From Bacillus yapensis (GTDB lineage: Bacteria > Bacillota > Bacilli > Bacillales > Cytobacillaceae): a DNA stretch of 64,000 nucleotides. The notes beneath the pieces were generated by a model that saw only the letters and a list, made by a program, of their open reading frames with translations, did not search any database and was not told where the DNA came from. Every line of letters begins with the position of its first letter. Position 1 is the first letter of the stretch. This document shows positions 54,144-62,714 of this stretch, in pieces. The stretch lies in assembly GCF_005280205.1 (NCBI RefSeq), contig NZ_SUND01000013.1, positions 82,030-146,029 of the forward strand, read 5' to 3'. The translations under genes were made by a program, and so were the position numbers.

Positions 54144-54177
54144 AGGGCCGCTCAATCAGGAGTTGGCTCTTTTTTTA
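54144..54177 (+). terminator. Terminator after the RraA-like gene
   Basis: AGGGCC and GGCTCT (one G-U pair) flank a 15-base loop, followed by TTTTTTT. Confidence 0.65.
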
Positions 54178-54236
54178 TGTAACAGTGTATGTTTTTCCTT
54201 ATTTGATGAATTCTATCATCAGAGGAGGAATGATAA

Positions 54237-54851
54237 ATGCTGAAAAAAATTGTATTAAGCATTTCATTGCTATTCGCTTTGGTGACAGTTCCGACAATTT
54301 CTCATGCTCAACAGGTACATACTGTTAGTTCAGGAGATTCGATGTGGAAGATCTCCGTGTGGTACCAGGTTGGCCTATCGGAAATCATCTCAGCGAACCC
54401 GCAAATTAAAAATCCTGCATTAATTTATCCAGGTCAAAAGATTACCATTCCGAATTATGATGCGACAAAATCAATCGAGAATCAGGTAATTCAATTGACG
54501 AACCAAGAGCGGGCGAAGTATGGCTTAAAGCCTTTGAAGGCCAACTGGGAACTGTCCCGGGTCGCACGTTATAAGTCAGCAGATATGCGGGATAAGAATT
54601 ATTTCTCCCATACGAGTCCAACGTATGGCTCTCCTTTTACGATGATTAAAAGCTTTGGGCTATCCTATCGAAGTGCAGGAGAGAATATTGCTGCCGGTCA
54701 AACAACGCCAGCACAAGTGGTGCAGGCTTGGATGAATAGTGAAGGGCACCGCGCAAATATTCTAAACTCTGGCTACACCGAAATTGGCGTTGGCTATGCA
54801 GAAGGTGGCTCAAAACGGTACTATTGGACACAAATGTTTATTTCAAAATGA
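54237..54851 (+). CDS. Secreted LysM-CAP domain protein
   Basis: A 204-residue secreted protein: signal peptide with cleavage after SHA (about residue 24), a LysM domain (VHTVSSGDSMWKISVWYQ ... PGQKITIPN), then a CAP/SCP domain (NQVIQLTNQERAKYGLKPL, YFSHTSPTYGSPFTM, GENIAAGQTTPAQVVQAWMNSEGHRANIL). The CAP histidines and glutamates are present. YkwD and SafA-like spore proteins have similar parts. It probably binds the cell wall or spore cortex; the CAP activity is unknown. GAGGAGG precedes the ATG. Confidence 0.9.
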   Translation: MLKKIVLSISLLFALVTVPTISHAQQVHTVSSGDSMWKISVWYQVGLSEIISANPQIKNPALIYPGQKITIPNYDATKSIENQVIQLTNQERAKYGLKPLKANWELSRVARYKSADMRDKNYFSHTSPTYGSPFTMIKSFGLSYRSAGENIAAGQTTPAQVVQAWMNSEGHRANILNSGYTEIGVGYAEGGSKRYYWTQMFISK

Positions 54852-54853
54852 TG

Positions 54854-54880
54854 AAATGCCGGATGATTCCGGCATTTTTT
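54854..54880 (+). terminator. Terminator after the LysM-CAP gene
   Basis: AAATGCCGG and CCGGCATTT form a perfect 9-bp stem with a 6-base loop, then TTT. Confidence 0.92.
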
Positions 54881-55006
54881 CTGTTTTTGAGGATAGATTT
54901 TGCTTGAGTGAACCAAACCGAACTACTATCCATTTGCTCTCCCACAAATCCAAGTCCGACCTCCAACTAAGCCTCAAGACCGATCTAAAAATAAAGCTCA
55001 GGCTCG

Positions 55007-55035
55007 TTATGAAAAGCCTCAATTCTAGGTAAGAT
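55007..55035 (+). promoter_or_regulatory. Candidate promoter of the lia operon
   Basis: TTATGA (55007-55012) and TAAGAT (55030-55035) are 17 bp apart, 28 bp before the liaI start. The weak -35 box is typical of LiaR-activated promoters. Upstream, 54951-54986 holds GTCCGACC and AAGACCGATC, which could belong to a response-regulator site, but I cannot define an operator. Confidence 0.35.
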
Positions 55036-55062
55036 GTAATCAAGAAAGGAGGCAACAACAAA

Positions 55063-55404
55063 ATGAAAAAATTCGGGTTGCTTTTATTAGGAGTTATCGC
55101 AGCATCAATTTTAATTGCAAATGTTGGTCCGATTGTGGGGTTAATCGTAAGTCTTACAATCCTGTACTTTGTCTTTAAACAATTCTTAAAAACAGAATCT
55201 GTAGGGGGGAAAATTGCTCTTGGTATTTTGGGTGTCTTCTTATTACTCACAGCAGCATCAAATGCACCTGCCATTATCGGAGTTGCAGCTGCGTATGTCC
55301 TGTATATCGTCTATAAAAAATGGAACGGAACAAAAAAAGTCATCAGAGATGATAACGACCCATTCCAAAACTTCGAAAAACAATGGTCAGAGTTAAATAA
55401 ATAA
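55063..55404 (+). CDS. liaI: LiaI-like membrane protein (lmo0954 type)
   Basis: A 113-residue protein with three or four hydrophobic segments (FGLLLLGVIAASILIANVGP, IVGLIVSLTILYFVF, ILGVFLLLTAASNAPAIIGV) and a polar C-terminal tail ending FEKQWSELNK. It takes the place of LiaI, the membrane anchor that recruits LiaH to the membrane under envelope stress. AAAGGAGGC precedes the ATG, and it is the first gene of the lia operon. Confidence 0.8.
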   Translation: MKKFGLLLLGVIAASILIANVGPIVGLIVSLTILYFVFKQFLKTESVGGKIALGILGVFLLLTAASNAPAIIGVAAAYVLYIVYKKWNGTKKVIRDDNDPFQNFEKQWSELNK

Positions 55405-55471
55405 TATTTTTACAAGAAAATAAACAATCAATAGGAAAACAGCATCAATAAAAAATAAGGAGAGATAGAAC

Positions 55472-56119
55472 ATGACAAACCTATTAACTCGTATTAAAAA
55501 CACAGTATTAGCAGACTTAAATGAGGCATTGGATCATAAAGAAAAGAAAAATCCGATTGCGCTACTTAATCAATATCTACGTGAATGTGAACAGGAAACA
55601 GAAAAGGTTCGTAAGTTGATTGAGCGTCAATATCGCTTAAAGGATGAATTTGCACGTGAGTATCAGCAAGCAGCAGACCTAGCGGAAAAACGTAAATCGC
55701 AAGCAGACATCGCTGCAAAAGCTGGAGAGCAGGAACTACACCAGTTCGCGTTCCAAGAAGCAAGTCATTATGAAGAGCGTGCAACTCGTTTAAAGAACAT
55801 GTTAAGTGAAGCAACAGCTGAGCTACAAAACCTTGAAAATAGATATGAAGAAATGAAGCACAAATTAAAAGATATGCACCTTCGTAGAATGGAATTAATG
55901 GGTCGTGAAAATGTATCAAGAGCGAACCAGCGTATCAATCGCGTAATAAACAATGATGATTTTTCGGATAAATCCTACTCTAAGTTTGTCGAAATCGATT
56001 CATACTTAGAGCGTTTAGAAAAAGAGGTAACTCAGTCCTACAATCAAAATACGATTGATGTACGTATTGCTGAACTTGAAAAATCAATGAAAAAAGAAGA
56101 AAAGCTTTTAAACGAATAG
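55472..56119 (+). CDS. liaH: PspA/IM30 family protein LiaH
   Basis: A 215-residue, mostly coiled-coil protein of the PspA/IM30 family. It starts TNLLTRIKNTVLADLNEALDHKE and has long heptad-rich helices (residues 25-145) with many E, K and R. LiaH forms large rings on the inner face of the membrane and protects against cell-wall antibiotics. AAGGAGAG precedes the ATG. It lies 67 bp after liaI. Confidence 0.9.
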   Translation: MTNLLTRIKNTVLADLNEALDHKEKKNPIALLNQYLRECEQETEKVRKLIERQYRLKDEFAREYQQAADLAEKRKSQADIAAKAGEQELHQFAFQEASHYEERATRLKNMLSEATAELQNLENRYEEMKHKLKDMHLRRMELMGRENVSRANQRINRVINNDDFSDKSYSKFVEIDSYLERLEKEVTQSYNQNTIDVRIAELEKSMKKEEKLLNE

Positions 56120-56228
56120 TCTTGAAAAGCTAGACAAGTATGTGCATACTTGACCTATAAAGAGGCGTAGAATCTACGCCTTTTTCGCGATAAATCCATA
56201 GCTCGAAAAGCTTGAAGGGGAGAAGAGC

Positions 56229-56957
56229 ATGCAATTTAAAATGAATAGCGATTATACAAAAAAGGCCGTGTTATTTGGGATTGTTGTCCTACTACTTGAG
56301 GTGTTGTTCTTTAATCACGGTGTTATCTTTTCTCTTCTCGTGGCTATAGGGATGATTTATTTTGGTCGAAAAAAGATGCCTCGACAAAGTGGGAAGCTCC
56401 TATTCTGGCTGGGAATTATCTTTTTTGTCATATGTATTTTTGGAATGATGACCTTCAAGTTTTTGCTATTAGCAATCCTTATACACTTTATTATTCAATA
56501 TTATCAATCGAAAAAAACACCACAAGTTATTCAACCGACGATTCATAAAGAAGAGATTTTAGAAGAAAAAATCATAGAAACAAAGCCAAACTTTGAAAAT
56601 ACTTTGTTTGGGGACCGAAAAACGCCTGATCATGTATATGAATGGAAGGATATTAACATTCAGTCAGGAATCGGAGATACTACTATTGATTTAAGCTATA
56701 CAGTGCTTCCAAAGGGAGAAACGGTTATCTTTATCCGAAAATTTGTCGGAAATCTTCAAGTATTAATTCCGTATGATATTGAAGTAAGTGTTCATCACTC
56801 TTCGATTGCTGGAAAGGCCAATGTGTTTCAATACGGTGGAGATAAGATTTTTAATCAATCCGTGCAATATGAAACAGAAGGCTATGACAAGGCTGAGCAA
56901 AAGGTCAAAATCTTCACCTCGTTTCTTGTAGGCGATTTAGAGGTGAAGCGGGTATGA
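56229..56957 (+). CDS. liaF: LiaF, inhibitor of the LiaRS system
   Basis: A 242-residue membrane protein with four hydrophobic segments in the first 90 residues and a C-terminal beta-rich domain (VYEWKDINIQSGIGDTTIDLSYTVLPKGETVIFIRKFVG, by parts), the DUF2154-type domain of LiaF/VraT. LiaF keeps the LiaS kinase silent without stress. The ATG follows GAAGGGGAG, and its stop overlaps the liaS start by 4 bp. Confidence 0.92.
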   Translation: MQFKMNSDYTKKAVLFGIVVLLLEVLFFNHGVIFSLLVAIGMIYFGRKKMPRQSGKLLFWLGIIFFVICIFGMMTFKFLLLAILIHFIIQYYQSKKTPQVIQPTIHKEEILEEKIIETKPNFENTLFGDRKTPDHVYEWKDINIQSGIGDTTIDLSYTVLPKGETVIFIRKFVGNLQVLIPYDIEVSVHHSSIAGKANVFQYGGDKIFNQSVQYETEGYDKAEQKVKIFTSFLVGDLEVKRV

Positions 56958-58000
56958 ATATCATCCAAAGACAAATCGGCTGGGGAATGCTCGTTGCCTT
57001 ATTTGTGTTTGTTTTAATCGTAGTATCCTTTACGATGTCATTCCCATCCGTTAGACTAACAGACCTTTGGGAACGAAATTTGATGGATATTCCGTTTATT
57101 TTGTTTGTTCCAAGTGTAAGCCTTGCAGTTGGACTAGTATTTGGGGTCTTCTCAGGCTTTTACTGGAAAAAACAATTCCAATCGATCGATCAGGTTCTTC
57201 ATGATGTGGAAGAGGGAAGAACTTTTCAAATAAATGAAACAGGCTCATTTGATGAGATTAAGTCCGCTTTCGATCGGATTAAAAAAATTCAAAAGCAAAT
57301 CACGGAACAGGCCATGCTTTCACAAAAATTAGCTAACGAAAAAGCTGAGGATCAAGAAAATCGAATTCAGGAAATTATTTCGCAGGAACGGAACCGACTT
57401 GCAAGAGAGCTCCATGATTCGGTGAGTCAGCAGTTATTTGCCGCCTCCATGTTGATGTCTGCGATTAATGAAACAAAGGCTCCTGCAGATGAACGAGAAA
57501 CGAAGCAATTAAAAATGGTTGAGAGCATGATTCACCAATCTCAGCTGGAAATGAGAGCACTCCTTTTACATTTACGTCCTGTTGCTTTAAAAGGGAAGAC
57601 GTTACAAGAAGGTATTGAAGAGTTAATAATCGAATTGTCCCAAAAAGTAACAATGGAGATCAATTGGAAGGTGGAAGACTTTCCGTTGGATAAAGGGGTG
57701 GAGGACCATCTATTTAGAATCCTTCAGGAATCCCTCTCGAATACATTAAGGCATTCGAAAGCGAATGAGCTAGAGGTACTGTTAATCAATCGAGATGGAT
57801 TTGTTATCTTACGTGTCGTTGATGATGGGATTGGATTTGATGTGGAAGAGTCAAAAGCTGGTTCATACGGCATGCAGAATATGTATGAACGGGCTGTGGA
57901 AATAGGGGGAACCCTTAAGATTGTCAGTGTTAAAAATAAAGGAACGCGTCTAGAAGTGAAAGTGCCAATTTTGAAGGTAAAGGATGAGGCCAATGATTAG
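56954..58000 (+). CDS. liaS: Sensor histidine kinase LiaS
   Basis: A 348-residue NarL-type kinase with two hydrophobic segments (about 9-30 and 48-70) and a short outside loop, so it is an intramembrane-sensing kinase. A HAMP-like linker follows, then HisKA_3 with H154 ([17 protein letters not shown]) and an ATPase domain ([35 protein letters not shown]). It responds to lipid II-cycle antibiotics in relatives. Confidence 0.94.
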   Translation: MNIIQRQIGWGMLVALFVFVLIVVSFTMSFPSVRLTDLWERNLMDIPFILFVPSVSLAVGLVFGVFSGFYWKKQFQSIDQVLHDVEEGRTFQINETGSFDEIKSAFDRIKKIQKQITEQAMLSQKLANEKAEDQENRIQEIISQERNRLARELHDSVSQQLFAASMLMSAINETKAPADERETKQLKMVESMIHQSQLEMRALLLHLRPVALKGKTLQEGIEELIIELSQKVTMEINWKVEDFPLDKGVEDHLFRILQESLSNTLRHSKANELEVLLINRDGFVILRVVDDGIGFDVEESKAGSYGMQNMYERAVEIGGTLKIVSVKNKGTRLEVKVPILKVKDEAND

Positions 58001-58625
58001 AGTATTGTTTGTAGATGATCATGAAATGGTGAGGATTGGAGTTTCTTCTTATCTATCGGCTCAACCTGACATAGATGTAGTCGGGGAAGCAGATAATGGA
58101 GAAACCGCAATAGAGATGGCGCTTGAATTGCGTCCAGATATTATTTTAATGGATTTAGTGATGAAGCAAATGGACGGAATTGAAGCGACAAGAAGAATCA
58201 TCGAGCAATGGCCTGAAGCAAAAATCATCATTGTCACAAGCTTTCTAGACGACGAAAAGGTGTATCCAGCACTTGAAGCTGGAGCCACAAGCTATATGCT
58301 GAAAACATCAAAAGCAAGTGAAATTGCCAATGCAGTAAGAGCTACATATGAAGGGCAATCAGTGCTGGAGCCAGAAGTGACAGGCAAAATGATGACAAAA
58401 ATGAGGCAAAGAAATAATGCCCTTCCTCATGAAGAACTCACAGCTCGTGAGATGGAAATTCTTTTATTAATGGCCGAAGGAAAAACCAATCAGGAGATTG
58501 CTGACGAATTATTTATTGCTTTAAAAACCGTGAAAACACATGTCAGCAATATTTTGAGCAAGCTCAATGTCCAGGACAGGACTCAAGCGGTGATTTATGC
58601 ATTCAAGCATTCTTTGGTGGAATGA
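57993..58625 (+). CDS. liaR: Response regulator LiaR
   Basis: A 210-residue NarL-type regulator. The receiver domain has DDHE (8-11) and phospho-acceptor D54 ([13 protein letters not shown]), and the C-terminal LuxR HTH reads [40 protein letters not shown]. The ATG at 57993 is preferred to 57984 because GGATGAGG lies just before it; it overlaps the liaS end by 8 bp. LiaR activates the liaIH promoter in relatives. Confidence 0.95.
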   Translation: MIRVLFVDDHEMVRIGVSSYLSAQPDIDVVGEADNGETAIEMALELRPDIILMDLVMKQMDGIEATRRIIEQWPEAKIIIVTSFLDDEKVYPALEAGATSYMLKTSKASEIANAVRATYEGQSVLEPEVTGKMMTKMRQRNNALPHEELTAREMEILLLMAEGKTNQEIADELFIALKTVKTHVSNILSKLNVQDRTQAVIYAFKHSLVE

Positions 58626-58638
58626 CAGACTATACAAA

Positions 58639-58666
58639 AAAGCTCAGATCAAAAGATCTGAGCTTT
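58639..58666 (-). terminator. Terminator of the small minus-strand gene and the lia operon
   Basis: AAAGCTCAGATC and GATCTGAGCTTT form a 12-bp stem with a 4-base loop. On the minus strand a T6 run follows; on the plus strand the T-tail is weaker (TTTGACTTTAG). Confidence 0.85.
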
Positions 58667-58670
58667 GACT

Positions 58671-58946
58671 TTAGTTTGATGTTGCTTCATGGACTTTATG
58701 TTGAAGAATGAAGTAGGCTAATAGAGCTAAAATGAAATCAACTATGATCATACCACTTCCGATTATGAGCGAAGCGTTAAATCCTAGTATTAATGTATAA
58801 ATCATCCCCAATATTATAATGGAGAGGCGCCAATATCCTTTAGTTTTATTTTTTATATAAATAGAAGAGAAAGTAGCAAGTGCTAGTGAGCCCCCAATGA
58901 ACTGCGATACAAAAATCACGATGTACATCCAAAAACTAAACTCCAT
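58671..58946 (-). CDS. Small three-helix membrane protein
   Basis: A 91-residue protein with three hydrophobic segments (about 5-27, 38-55, 58-80) and no recognisable motif. It ends in a short polar tail HKVHEATSN. GGAGGAG lies before the ATG at 58946, and a terminator follows the stop. Function unknown; I do not recognise the family. Confidence 0.68.
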   Translation of the reverse strand: MEFSFWMYIVIFVSQFIGGSLALATFSSIYIKNKTKGYWRLSIIILGMIYTLILGFNASLIIGSGMIIVDFILALLAYFILQHKVHEATSN

Positions 58947-59111
58947 AAACGCTCTCCTCCTCTACCTTATATTTTAACATAAATTTCCTATTATTAATGG
59001 TTATTCTCGTTCCTTAAACTAATTTCTAGTTCGCAAAACTAAAAACTTTAAATATTCTCCTAACTTGTCTCATATATTTATGAAGTAAGTAAGAAGGTTA
59101 GGAGGTGCAGC

Positions 59112-60443
59112 GTGAGTACTTTTGTCAAAGGGTCACTATTATTGATAGTTGCTTCCTTTTTAGGGGAGTGTGTTGAGTTTATCATGAACATGGTTCTCGC
59201 AAAAGAGTTAGGGGAACAAGGTCTCGGGCTGTATATGTCAATTCTTCCGACTGTCTTCCTCATTGTCCTCCTAGCGAGCTTTGAATTGCCTATCTCAATT
59301 TCAAAATTCATTGCTGAAAGAGATTCGAAATATCATAGACATATGCTAAAAACGGCAATCCATTTAACGATTGTGACAACCGCAGGTTTTATGGTGTTAT
59401 TTTTATTGCTCATGCCTTTTTTAACAATGTTTCAGGAGTATCATCCGTTATTTAAGTGGCTGGTTATGTTGTTAATTCCGCTTATTTCTTTTTCCTCCAT
59501 TACAAGAGGTTTTTTTATGGGGAAAAATCAAATGGGGAAAATCGCATTGGCCAATTTTTTGCGGAAGTTTGTGCAGCTCGGCTTACTCGTTTTCTTGTTT
59601 CAGCTTTTCGAATTTGATACACAGACGTCTATTATGATTGCCTTCTTTACTTTTGTGGGCAGCGAGGTTGTGATTTTTCTATACTTGATTCACATGTTCT
59701 ATATTCAATTCCAACAATTAAAGAGACGACCATCTGAATATATTAGTGGAAAAGTTGTCCGAAAAAATCTTATTTCCGTATCGATTCCGACAACAAGTAT
59801 CAGAGTGTTCCACTCCTTAACGCATGCGATACAACCATTTTTGATAAAAGCGGCTCTCCTTCATTCAGGTGTGTCAGCAACTGTGGCAACAGAACAGTTT
59901 GGTCTCATCGCAGGTGTCGCTATGTCAATTGGATTCTTTCCAGCCTTTATCGCGCATTCTTTGCTTATTGTATTGATTCCAACTGTGTCCAAGGCTTACG
60001 CAGAGCGGGATATGCATCGACTCCAGGAACTTTTGAGACAAGTAATGGGCTTTACGTTCTTGTATGGCATTCCTATAGTGCTAGTTTTTTATTTTTTTGC
60101 AGAACCTTTAACAAATCTCTTTCTGCATTCACCAACCGCAACAGGTTATTTACAAATCTTAATTCCATATTTTCTCCTTCATTTCTTTGTCATTCCATTA
60201 CAGGCCTATTTAATTGGCCTTGGATTACTGAAGGATGCCTTTTTACACAATATCTGGTCAACAATTATTTCATTCTCGCTAATGTATATTCTAGGTTCGA
60301 TGGATGACTTACGTATGGATGGTGTGATTATTGGTATGAATACAGGAGCGGTACTCCTAACTTTGATGCACTATATGACGATTTGTAAAAAAATTGGTGT
60401 CTCTTATTTCTCGTTGAGGAACGAAGCAAGTCATCATTTTTAA
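59112..60443 (+). CDS. ykvU: Polysaccharide flippase, YkvU/SpoVB type
   Basis: A 443-residue MOP/MATE-superfamily membrane protein with about 12 hydrophobic segments. The start STFVKGSLLLIVASFLGECVEFIMNMVLAKELG and ELPISISKFIAERDS are typical of the sporulation flippases. Its length is like YkvU (445) rather than SpoVB (518). Such proteins move lipid-linked cell-wall precursors across the membrane. The start is GTG at 59112 after TTAGGAGGTG. Confidence 0.78.
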   Translation: MSTFVKGSLLLIVASFLGECVEFIMNMVLAKELGEQGLGLYMSILPTVFLIVLLASFELPISISKFIAERDSKYHRHMLKTAIHLTIVTTAGFMVLFLLLMPFLTMFQEYHPLFKWLVMLLIPLISFSSITRGFFMGKNQMGKIALANFLRKFVQLGLLVFLFQLFEFDTQTSIMIAFFTFVGSEVVIFLYLIHMFYIQFQQLKRRPSEYISGKVVRKNLISVSIPTTSIRVFHSLTHAIQPFLIKAALLHSGVSATVATEQFGLIAGVAMSIGFFPAFIAHSLLIVLIPTVSKAYAERDMHRLQELLRQVMGFTFLYGIPIVLVFYFFAEPLTNLFLHSPTATGYLQILIPYFLLHFFVIPLQAYLIGLGLLKDAFLHNIWSTIISFSLMYILGSMDDLRMDGVIIGMNTGAVLLTLMHYMTICKKIGVSYFSLRNEASHHF

Positions 60444-60470
60444 AAAGGGTGAGAATCCTCACCTTTGTTC
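60444..60470 (+). terminator. Terminator after the flippase gene
   Basis: AAAGGGTGAG and CTCACCTTT (imperfect) form a short-loop hairpin just after the stop, followed by GTTC. Confidence 0.55.
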
Positions 60471-60502
60471 AAGCTTTATACAAACCATCCTGTCAATGAT
60501 GA

Positions 60503-60528
60503 AAACCCTTAGTGATAAGGGTTTTTTT
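60503..60528 (+). terminator. Second terminator before the DoxX gene
   Basis: AAACCCTT (60503-60510) and AAGGGTTT (60517-60524) form a perfect 8-bp stem, then T's to 60528. Confidence 0.85.
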
Positions 60529-60596
60529 GATGTCATGAAGAGTGAAAGGTGACTAAAAAGCGTCTCGTTCAATAGTTCGTCATAACTTTATTGCAG

Positions 60597-60618
60597 ATTT
60601 GTGAATTGATTCACAAAT
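60597..60618. promoter_or_regulatory. Rex/Fnr-like palindrome upstream of the DoxX gene
   Basis: ATTTGTGAA-TTGA-TTCACAAAT is a perfect 22-bp palindrome. It matches the Rex operator core TTGTGAA-N4-TTCACAA and also contains the Fnr/Crp-type TGTGA-N6-TCACA. It lies 82 bp before the DoxX ATG. Two GTTAATC copies follow at about 60633-60648. Confidence 0.75.
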
Positions 60619-60700
60619 ACCTTTTTTTTGCTGTTAATCGTGTTAATCTTTAAGTGTAATAAGAAATCATAACATACCTAATAAAAAGGGAGAGATTAAA

Positions 60701-61213
60701 ATGATTGGAAAATTATTAAGAGAAAACAACATCGTTGCTGGTATTTTAACAGTAGTTCGTATCTACCTAGGATGGGCTTGGATGACTGCTGGTTGGGGAA
60801 AATTAACAGGTGGATTTGATGCAGCTGGATTCTTAAAAGGTGCAGTAGCAAACCCAGTAGTGCATGATGGTCACCCAGTTTACGCAGGTTGGGTATCATT
60901 CTTAGAAAGCTTCGCTATTCCAAATGCAGGAATATTTAACTTTATGATTCCACTTGGTGAATTCTTAGTCGGTTTAGGACTTATTCTTGGATGTTTAACA
61001 ACTGCAGCAGCATTCTTTGCAATGGTAATGAACTTCTCATTCATGTTATCTGGTACAGTATCTCATAACCCAACTGACATTATCATGGGAGTATTCATCG
61101 CAGCAGCTGGTTACAACGCTGGTAAATATGGTTTAGACCGTTACGTATTACCTTACCTTCGCAAACTTGTTAACAAAGGTAAAAATCGTGAAGCAAGTTC
61201 TGTTCAAGTCTAA
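60701..61213 (+). CDS. DoxX family membrane protein
   Basis: A 170-residue DoxX protein with four hydrophobic segments (TVVRIYLGWAWMTAGWGKL, FMIPLGEFLVGLGLILG, TTAAAFFAMVMNFSFMLSG, IMGVFIAAAGYNAGKYGLDR). DoxX proteins are linked to thiosulfate:quinone oxidoreductase subunits and to redox homeostasis. Codon use is strongly biased (GGT, GCA, CCA, AAC, TTC), as in highly expressed genes. GGGAGAG precedes the ATG. The Rex/Fnr-like site upstream suggests control by NADH/NAD+ ratio or oxygen. Confidence 0.88.
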   Translation: MIGKLLRENNIVAGILTVVRIYLGWAWMTAGWGKLTGGFDAAGFLKGAVANPVVHDGHPVYAGWVSFLESFAIPNAGIFNFMIPLGEFLVGLGLILGCLTTAAAFFAMVMNFSFMLSGTVSHNPTDIIMGVFIAAAGYNAGKYGLDRYVLPYLRKLVNKGKNREASSVQV

Positions 61214-61225
61214 CTAATATAAATC

Positions 61226-61267
61226 AAAAACAAGTAGTAGGAGTAAAAAATCCTGCTGCTTGTTTTT
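61226..61267 (+). terminator. Terminator after the DoxX gene
   Basis: AAAAACAAGTAGTAGGA pairs with TCCTGCTGCTTGTTTTT (two G-U pairs) around an 8-base loop, then T's. Confidence 0.93.
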
Positions 61268-61460
61268 TTGCGTATGTAGGTGTTTCTTATAAAGATTGTT
61301 TTTTCTCGCTATTTTAAGTGGGTGGATTAAAAAAATGCTTGATTCGTCATATTTTAATGTCAGATGCAACAAAGTTTGAGAAAAGAACTTTTGTAAAGTG
61401 TAGGGGTTTAGGAATCCAAAAGCGTCTATTATTAATGAAGAGCTTTTAGGAGGAAATTCC

Positions 61461-61976
61461 ATGAATCAGCAGGAACTATTTGAAAATTGGATACGTGAAA
61501 ACGGACATATACTATTAAAATTTATTTATAAACAGGTGCGAAATAAAGAGCTTTCGGAAGATCTCTATCAAGAAGTATTAATCTCCGCATACTTAGCGTT
61601 CCCGACTTTTGAAGAACGCTCACAGCTAAAAAGCTGGATTTTTAAAATAGCAATCAATAAATGTAGAGATTATTGGCGCAAGGAACAAACGGTTAGAAAG
61701 TTTTGGGAAGAAAAAGTCTATCATTATGATGTGGATTCGGCCATTCCACTTCCTGAGGAAAGTGTTATTAATAAATGCACAAAAGAAGAGATGATCGATA
61801 CAATCAACGAGCTACCAGCCATGTACCGAGAGCCGATGCTAATGTATTATTTTTACGATCAATCATTAATCGAAATAAGTTCATCGAAAAATGTGCCGAT
61901 TTCAACAGTAAAAACTAGAATGAGAAGAGCACGGTTTCAGTTAAAAGAGAAAGTGGACGCGCTTGTTGCTCTTTAA
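61461..61976 (+). CDS. ECF-type sigma-70 family RNA polymerase sigma factor
   Basis: A 171-residue sigma factor with region 2 (FIYKQVRNKELSEDLYQEVLISAYLAFPTFE, then SWIFKIAINKCRDYWRK) and region 4 (INELPAMYREPMLMYYFYDQSLIEISSSKNVPISTVKTRMRRARFQLKE). It would redirect RNA polymerase to a stress regulon. No anti-sigma factor gene adjoins it, which is unusual for the group. GGAGGAAATT precedes the ATG. A hairpin terminator separates it from the DoxX gene. Confidence 0.9.
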   Translation: MNQQELFENWIRENGHILLKFIYKQVRNKELSEDLYQEVLISAYLAFPTFEERSQLKSWIFKIAINKCRDYWRKEQTVRKFWEEKVYHYDVDSAIPLPEESVINKCTKEEMIDTINELPAMYREPMLMYYFYDQSLIEISSSKNVPISTVKTRMRRARFQLKEKVDALVAL

Positions 61977-62032
61977 AAATCACTTAAATACATATAATAT
62001 AGAAAGGATGAATTCGAAAAAGGAGAAAGACA

Positions 62033-62542
62033 ATGAGTGAAAAATTTTGCAAGGAATCATTTGTCGTGAAGACAAGCATTGTTTTGCCACCAGATACAAA
62101 TAACTACGGGACATTATTTGGTGGGAAGCTAATGGAATACATAGATGATGTAGCCGCGATTTCTGCGATGCGACATTCTCGAAAAAATATCGTGACGGCC
62201 TCAACAGATTCCGTTGATTTTTTGCATCCAATACATGAAGGAAATTCTGTCTGTTTAGAGTCCTTTGTGACGTATACGGGAAGAACTTCTATGGAAGTCT
62301 TTGTTCGTGTCATTGCCGAGGATTTGTTAACAGGTGAACGAAATATTTGTGCGTTATCCTTTTTAACGATGGTGGCGATTGACGAGAATGGAAAACCGAC
62401 AGAAGTTCCAAAGGTTGTGCCACAATCAGAAATCGAAAGGGAACTTTATCAATCTGCGAAAGAACGTGCAGAAGTTAGAAAGAAGCGAAGAAAAGAGACC
62501 GAGAATTTGTCCAAGAAGTTTGGAACCGGTCTTCCATGGTAG
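62033..62542 (+). CDS. Hot-dog fold acyl-CoA thioesterase (YkhA type)
   Basis: A 169-residue thioesterase with SIVLPPDTNNYGTLFGGKLMEYIDDVAAISAMRHS, in which the N and D residues of the hot-dog active site are visible, and TASTDSVDFLHPI. It hydrolyses medium- or long-chain acyl-CoA in the cytoplasm. The C-terminus is a charged helix rich in K, R and E. AAAGGAG precedes the ATG. It lies 56 bp after the sigma factor gene and could be co-transcribed. Confidence 0.9.
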   Translation: MSEKFCKESFVVKTSIVLPPDTNNYGTLFGGKLMEYIDDVAAISAMRHSRKNIVTASTDSVDFLHPIHEGNSVCLESFVTYTGRTSMEVFVRVIAEDLLTGERNICALSFLTMVAIDENGKPTEVPKVVPQSEIERELYQSAKERAEVRKKRRKETENLSKKFGTGLPW

Positions 62543-62556
62543 AAATAAATTGAAAG

Positions 62557-62580
62557 CTGTCCTTTTGGGGCAGTTTTTTT
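62557..62580 (+). terminator. Terminator after the thioesterase gene
   Basis: CTGTCC and GGGCAG (one G-U pair) flank a 5-base loop, followed by TTTTTTT. Confidence 0.75.
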
Positions 62581-62714
62581 GTCGAATAGAACAATTATTT
62601 CCTCGGAAATTTGGGATTTTGAGTGAAGTTTGACGAAACGAACGAAATAGTAGTTAGAATATTAAATATATTGTTATAATGGTTTTACGTGATTTTAAAT
62701 AAAGGGGTGAGGAT

